Shown here one piece after another: positions 62,375-64,000 of a stretch of DNA of 64,000 nucleotides. This DNA is from Brachybacterium sp042666875 (GTDB lineage Bacteria > Actinomycetota > Actinomycetes > Actinomycetales > Dermabacteraceae). The stretch's first letter is position 1. Every line of letters begins with the position of its first letter. The translations under genes and the position numbers were made by a program. Location of the stretch: contig NZ_JBHTCX010000008.1 of the NCBI RefSeq assembly GCF_042666875.1, positions 1-64,000 on the forward strand. Reading direction: 5' to 3'. The notes under the pieces are model-generated. The model did no database searches. It was not told where the DNA came from and saw nothing but the letters and a program-made list of their open reading frames with translations.

Positions 62375-63121
62375 ATGTCGATCATCACCAGAAGCAGTGC
62401 ACGAGCAAGCGGCCCGGCCGCGCCCGGCCGTTCCAGGACACCGACCCGCCGCACCCTGCTGCTCGGGGTGGGCACGCTGGGCGCCGGGCTCGCCGTGGGC
62501 GCCGGCCCCGCCGCCGCGGCCCCGACGCTGCGCAAGGGGGACCGCAGCTCGGACGTGACGGCCCTGCAGGAGGACCTGACTTCGCTGAACTACTGGTGCG
62601 GCGAGGCCGACGGCAGCTTCGGGCACATCACCGAGCAGGCCGTGTTCGCCCTGCAGAAGGCGGGAGGCCTGGCCACGGACGGCGTCGTCGGCCCGGACAC
62701 GTACGGCGCGATCGCGGACGGCGTCCAGCCGAGCCGGGAGCAGACCGAGGGGTACAGCTTCGAGGTCGATCTCAGCACGCAGCTGATCACCGCCACCTGG
62801 GACAGCGACCTGCGGTACATCCTGAACACCTCCACCGGCAGCGGCGAGGAGTACTACTCCGACGGGCGCTGGAAGACGGCGACCACGCCGGAGGGCGACT
62901 TTGAGATGTACTCCTTCTACCCCGACGGCTGGCAGTCCGGCTCGCTGGGGGACCTGTACCGCCCCGGGTACTACGACCGCGGCTGGGCCATCCACGGATC
63001 CACGTCGATCCCGACCTACCCGGCCTCCCACGGCTGCTGCCGCATCTCCACCGCCGCCACCGACATGCTGTGGTCGCGCGGCTGGATGGTCGAGGGCCGT
63101 CGCGTCCACGTCCACGCCTGA
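62375..63121 (+). CDS. L,D-transpeptidase with PG-binding domain
   Basis: Makes 3-3 peptide cross-links in peptidoglycan or a related bond. The 248-aa protein starts with a twin-arginine-like signal (TRRTLLLGVGTLGAGLAVGA, residues about 24-43). A PG_binding_1 domain with VTALQEDLTSLNYW and VVGPDTYGA follows (about 55-115), then the YkuD domain with IHGSTS and catalytic Cys221 in SHGCCR. GAGGGGAAGAG precedes the ATG. A long 236-bp gap before it may hold its promoter. The PG-binding part resembles that of the NlpC/P60 protein at 595. Confidence 0.92.
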   Translation: MSIITRSSARASGPAAPGRSRTPTRRTLLLGVGTLGAGLAVGAGPAAAAPTLRKGDRSSDVTALQEDLTSLNYWCGEADGSFGHITEQAVFALQKAGGLATDGVVGPDTYGAIADGVQPSREQTEGYSFEVDLSTQLITATWDSDLRYILNTSTGSGEEYYSDGRWKTATTPEGDFEMYSFYPDGWQSGSLGDLYRPGYYDRGWAIHGSTSIPTYPASHGCCRISTAATDMLWSRGWMVEGRRVHVHA

Positions 63122-63277
63122 CCTGCCCGCCGGGAGTCCTTTACGGTTCCTGCACGAATCCCTTGCTGCCCCACCGCTCCGTCGGCGGGTCGATGACCTG
63201 GCCACGCGCTACGATCGGGAGGGCGAACAGCCCCGTCGGCCGGCGGGGTGCAGGGACAGCGACAGCGAAGGACCACC

Positions 63278-63991
63278 GTGGGGATCTTGGATCGGATCGA
63301 GCGCGGCCTCGACCGCGGCGTGACGAGCGTGTTCTCGCCGGGGCGCGGGCAGCTGAAACCCCTCGACCTCGCGCAGGGGCTCAAGCGCGAGTGCGACGAC
63401 CAGATCCAGGTGCTCGACCGCACCCGGACCCTGGCGCCGAACGTGTACACGATCTATCTCCATTCCCAGGACTTCGACCGCTTCGCCTCCTGGCAGGACA
63501 CCCTGATCGACGAGCTGCAGCGACTGCTCATGGAGCACGCCGAGAAGCAGCGCTACATGTTCGCCGGCGGCGTCGTGGTGGGCCTGGAGCGCGACGACGA
63601 GGTCCGCCCCGGCCGTTTCGAGACCGAGTCCCGCACCGAGCGCGGCAGCGTGGCCCCCGCCACCGGCGCCGCCCGCTCCGGGGCAGGATCCAGCCCCATC
63701 GTCGAGATCGACGGCCAGCAGTACCTGCTGACGGGGCCGGTGACGGTGATCGGCCGCGGCGGCGACGCGGACATCATCCTCGAGGACACCGGGGTCTCCC
63801 GCCATCACCTGGAGCTGCGCACCGACGGCGAGGGCGCGCTGGTGGCGACCGACCTCGGCTCGACCAACGGCACCTTCGTCGACGGCGAGCGGATCCGCAC
63901 GCCGGTCACCCTGCAGGACCGTTCGCTGATCAAGATCGGCCGCACCCGCCTGACCGTGCTGCTCCCGGCCGCCGGCCCGGTCAGCTGGTGA
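63278..63991 (+). CDS. fhaA: FhaA-like FHA-domain protein
   Basis: A 237-aa adaptor with an N-terminal DUF3662 domain (VGILDRIERGLDRGV, FKREC-like KRECDDQIQVLD) and a C-terminal FHA domain (VIGRGGDADIILEDTGVSRHH, then LGSTNGTFVDGERI). FHA domains bind phosphothreonine; FhaA in mycobacteria links serine/threonine kinases to peptidoglycan synthesis. GTG at 63278 is the start because AAGGA lies 6 bases before it and the protein then opens at the conserved domain. In actinobacteria fhaA commonly opens a cluster with fhaB, pstP, rodA, pbpA and pknAB; only fhaA is inside the window. Confidence 0.92.
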   Translation: MGILDRIERGLDRGVTSVFSPGRGQLKPLDLAQGLKRECDDQIQVLDRTRTLAPNVYTIYLHSQDFDRFASWQDTLIDELQRLLMEHAEKQRYMFAGGVVVGLERDDEVRPGRFETESRTERGSVAPATGAARSGAGSSPIVEIDGQQYLLTGPVTVIGRGGDADIILEDTGVSRHHLELRTDGEGALVATDLGSTNGTFVDGERIRTPVTLQDRSLIKIGRTRLTVLLPAAGPVSW

Positions 63992-64000
63992 CCGGGTGAC

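Overview
The window is a stretch of very high-GC chromosome with short intergenic gaps, frequent GTG starts and many 1-4 base gene overlaps. The gene content fits an actinobacterium of the Micrococcales: a complete coproporphyrin-type heme cluster, an FhaA-type FHA protein, a maltokinase, an actinobacterial DUF222-HNH protein, and NlpC/P60 and L,D-transpeptidase wall enzymes. Dermabacteraceae such as Brachybacterium would fit, but that is inference. No prophage, integrase, transposase or CRISPR array was recognised.

Layout. Positions 1-8041: a non-coding left end with short repeats and a structured leader, an NlpC/P60 peptidoglycan hydrolase, a GH20 hexosaminidase, a LytR_C protein, a large surface protein of CshA-type repeats, maltokinase and a small unknown protein. 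Positions 8223-21866: three components of a Wadjet/MksBEF-like SMC complex (JetC, JetB, JetA), all on the minus strand in the order A-B-C but separated by unrelated genes. Those genes are an iron-box-preceded FepC/siderophore-interacting fusion, a coiled-coil membrane protein, a regulator/MFS pair, a thiosulfate-uptake pair (tsuA/tusA) and an alkyltransferase-like gene. No JetD was seen. Positions 21964-26301: divergent membrane proteins, a beta-propeller membrane protein and tgt. Positions 26481-36877: a cell-surface locus with three acyltransferase-3/SGNH paralogues, a polytopic DUF6541-like protein and an M18 aminopeptidase.

Positions 36907-40487: small genes (a HemD-like paralogue, a Cys-cluster protein, GNAT, LysE, MOSC). 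Positions 40589-51041: the heme cluster, with hemA divergent from hemE-hemY-hemQ-hemH-hemC-hemD-hemB-hemL. Together these run from glutamyl-tRNA to heme through coproporphyrin. Positions 51072-53872: a DUF222-HNH protein, an odd CAU tRNA and a pentapeptide-repeat protein. Positions 53900-56803: sqdB and an SqdX-like glycosyltransferase, the two dedicated steps of sulfoquinovosyl lipid synthesis, followed by an overlapping acetyltransferase. Positions 57134-63991: a GH38 alpha-mannosidase, two tandem serine hydrolases, a Tat-type L,D-transpeptidase and fhaA, whose usual cell-division/kinase partners would lie just past the right edge.

The points most worth a second look are the dispersed JetABC set without JetD, the sulfolipid genes in an apparent heterotroph, an acyltransferase gene with no ATG/GTG/TTG start, the FepC-SIP fusion with a strong internal ribosome site beneath two iron boxes, and the tRNA with C at position 33.
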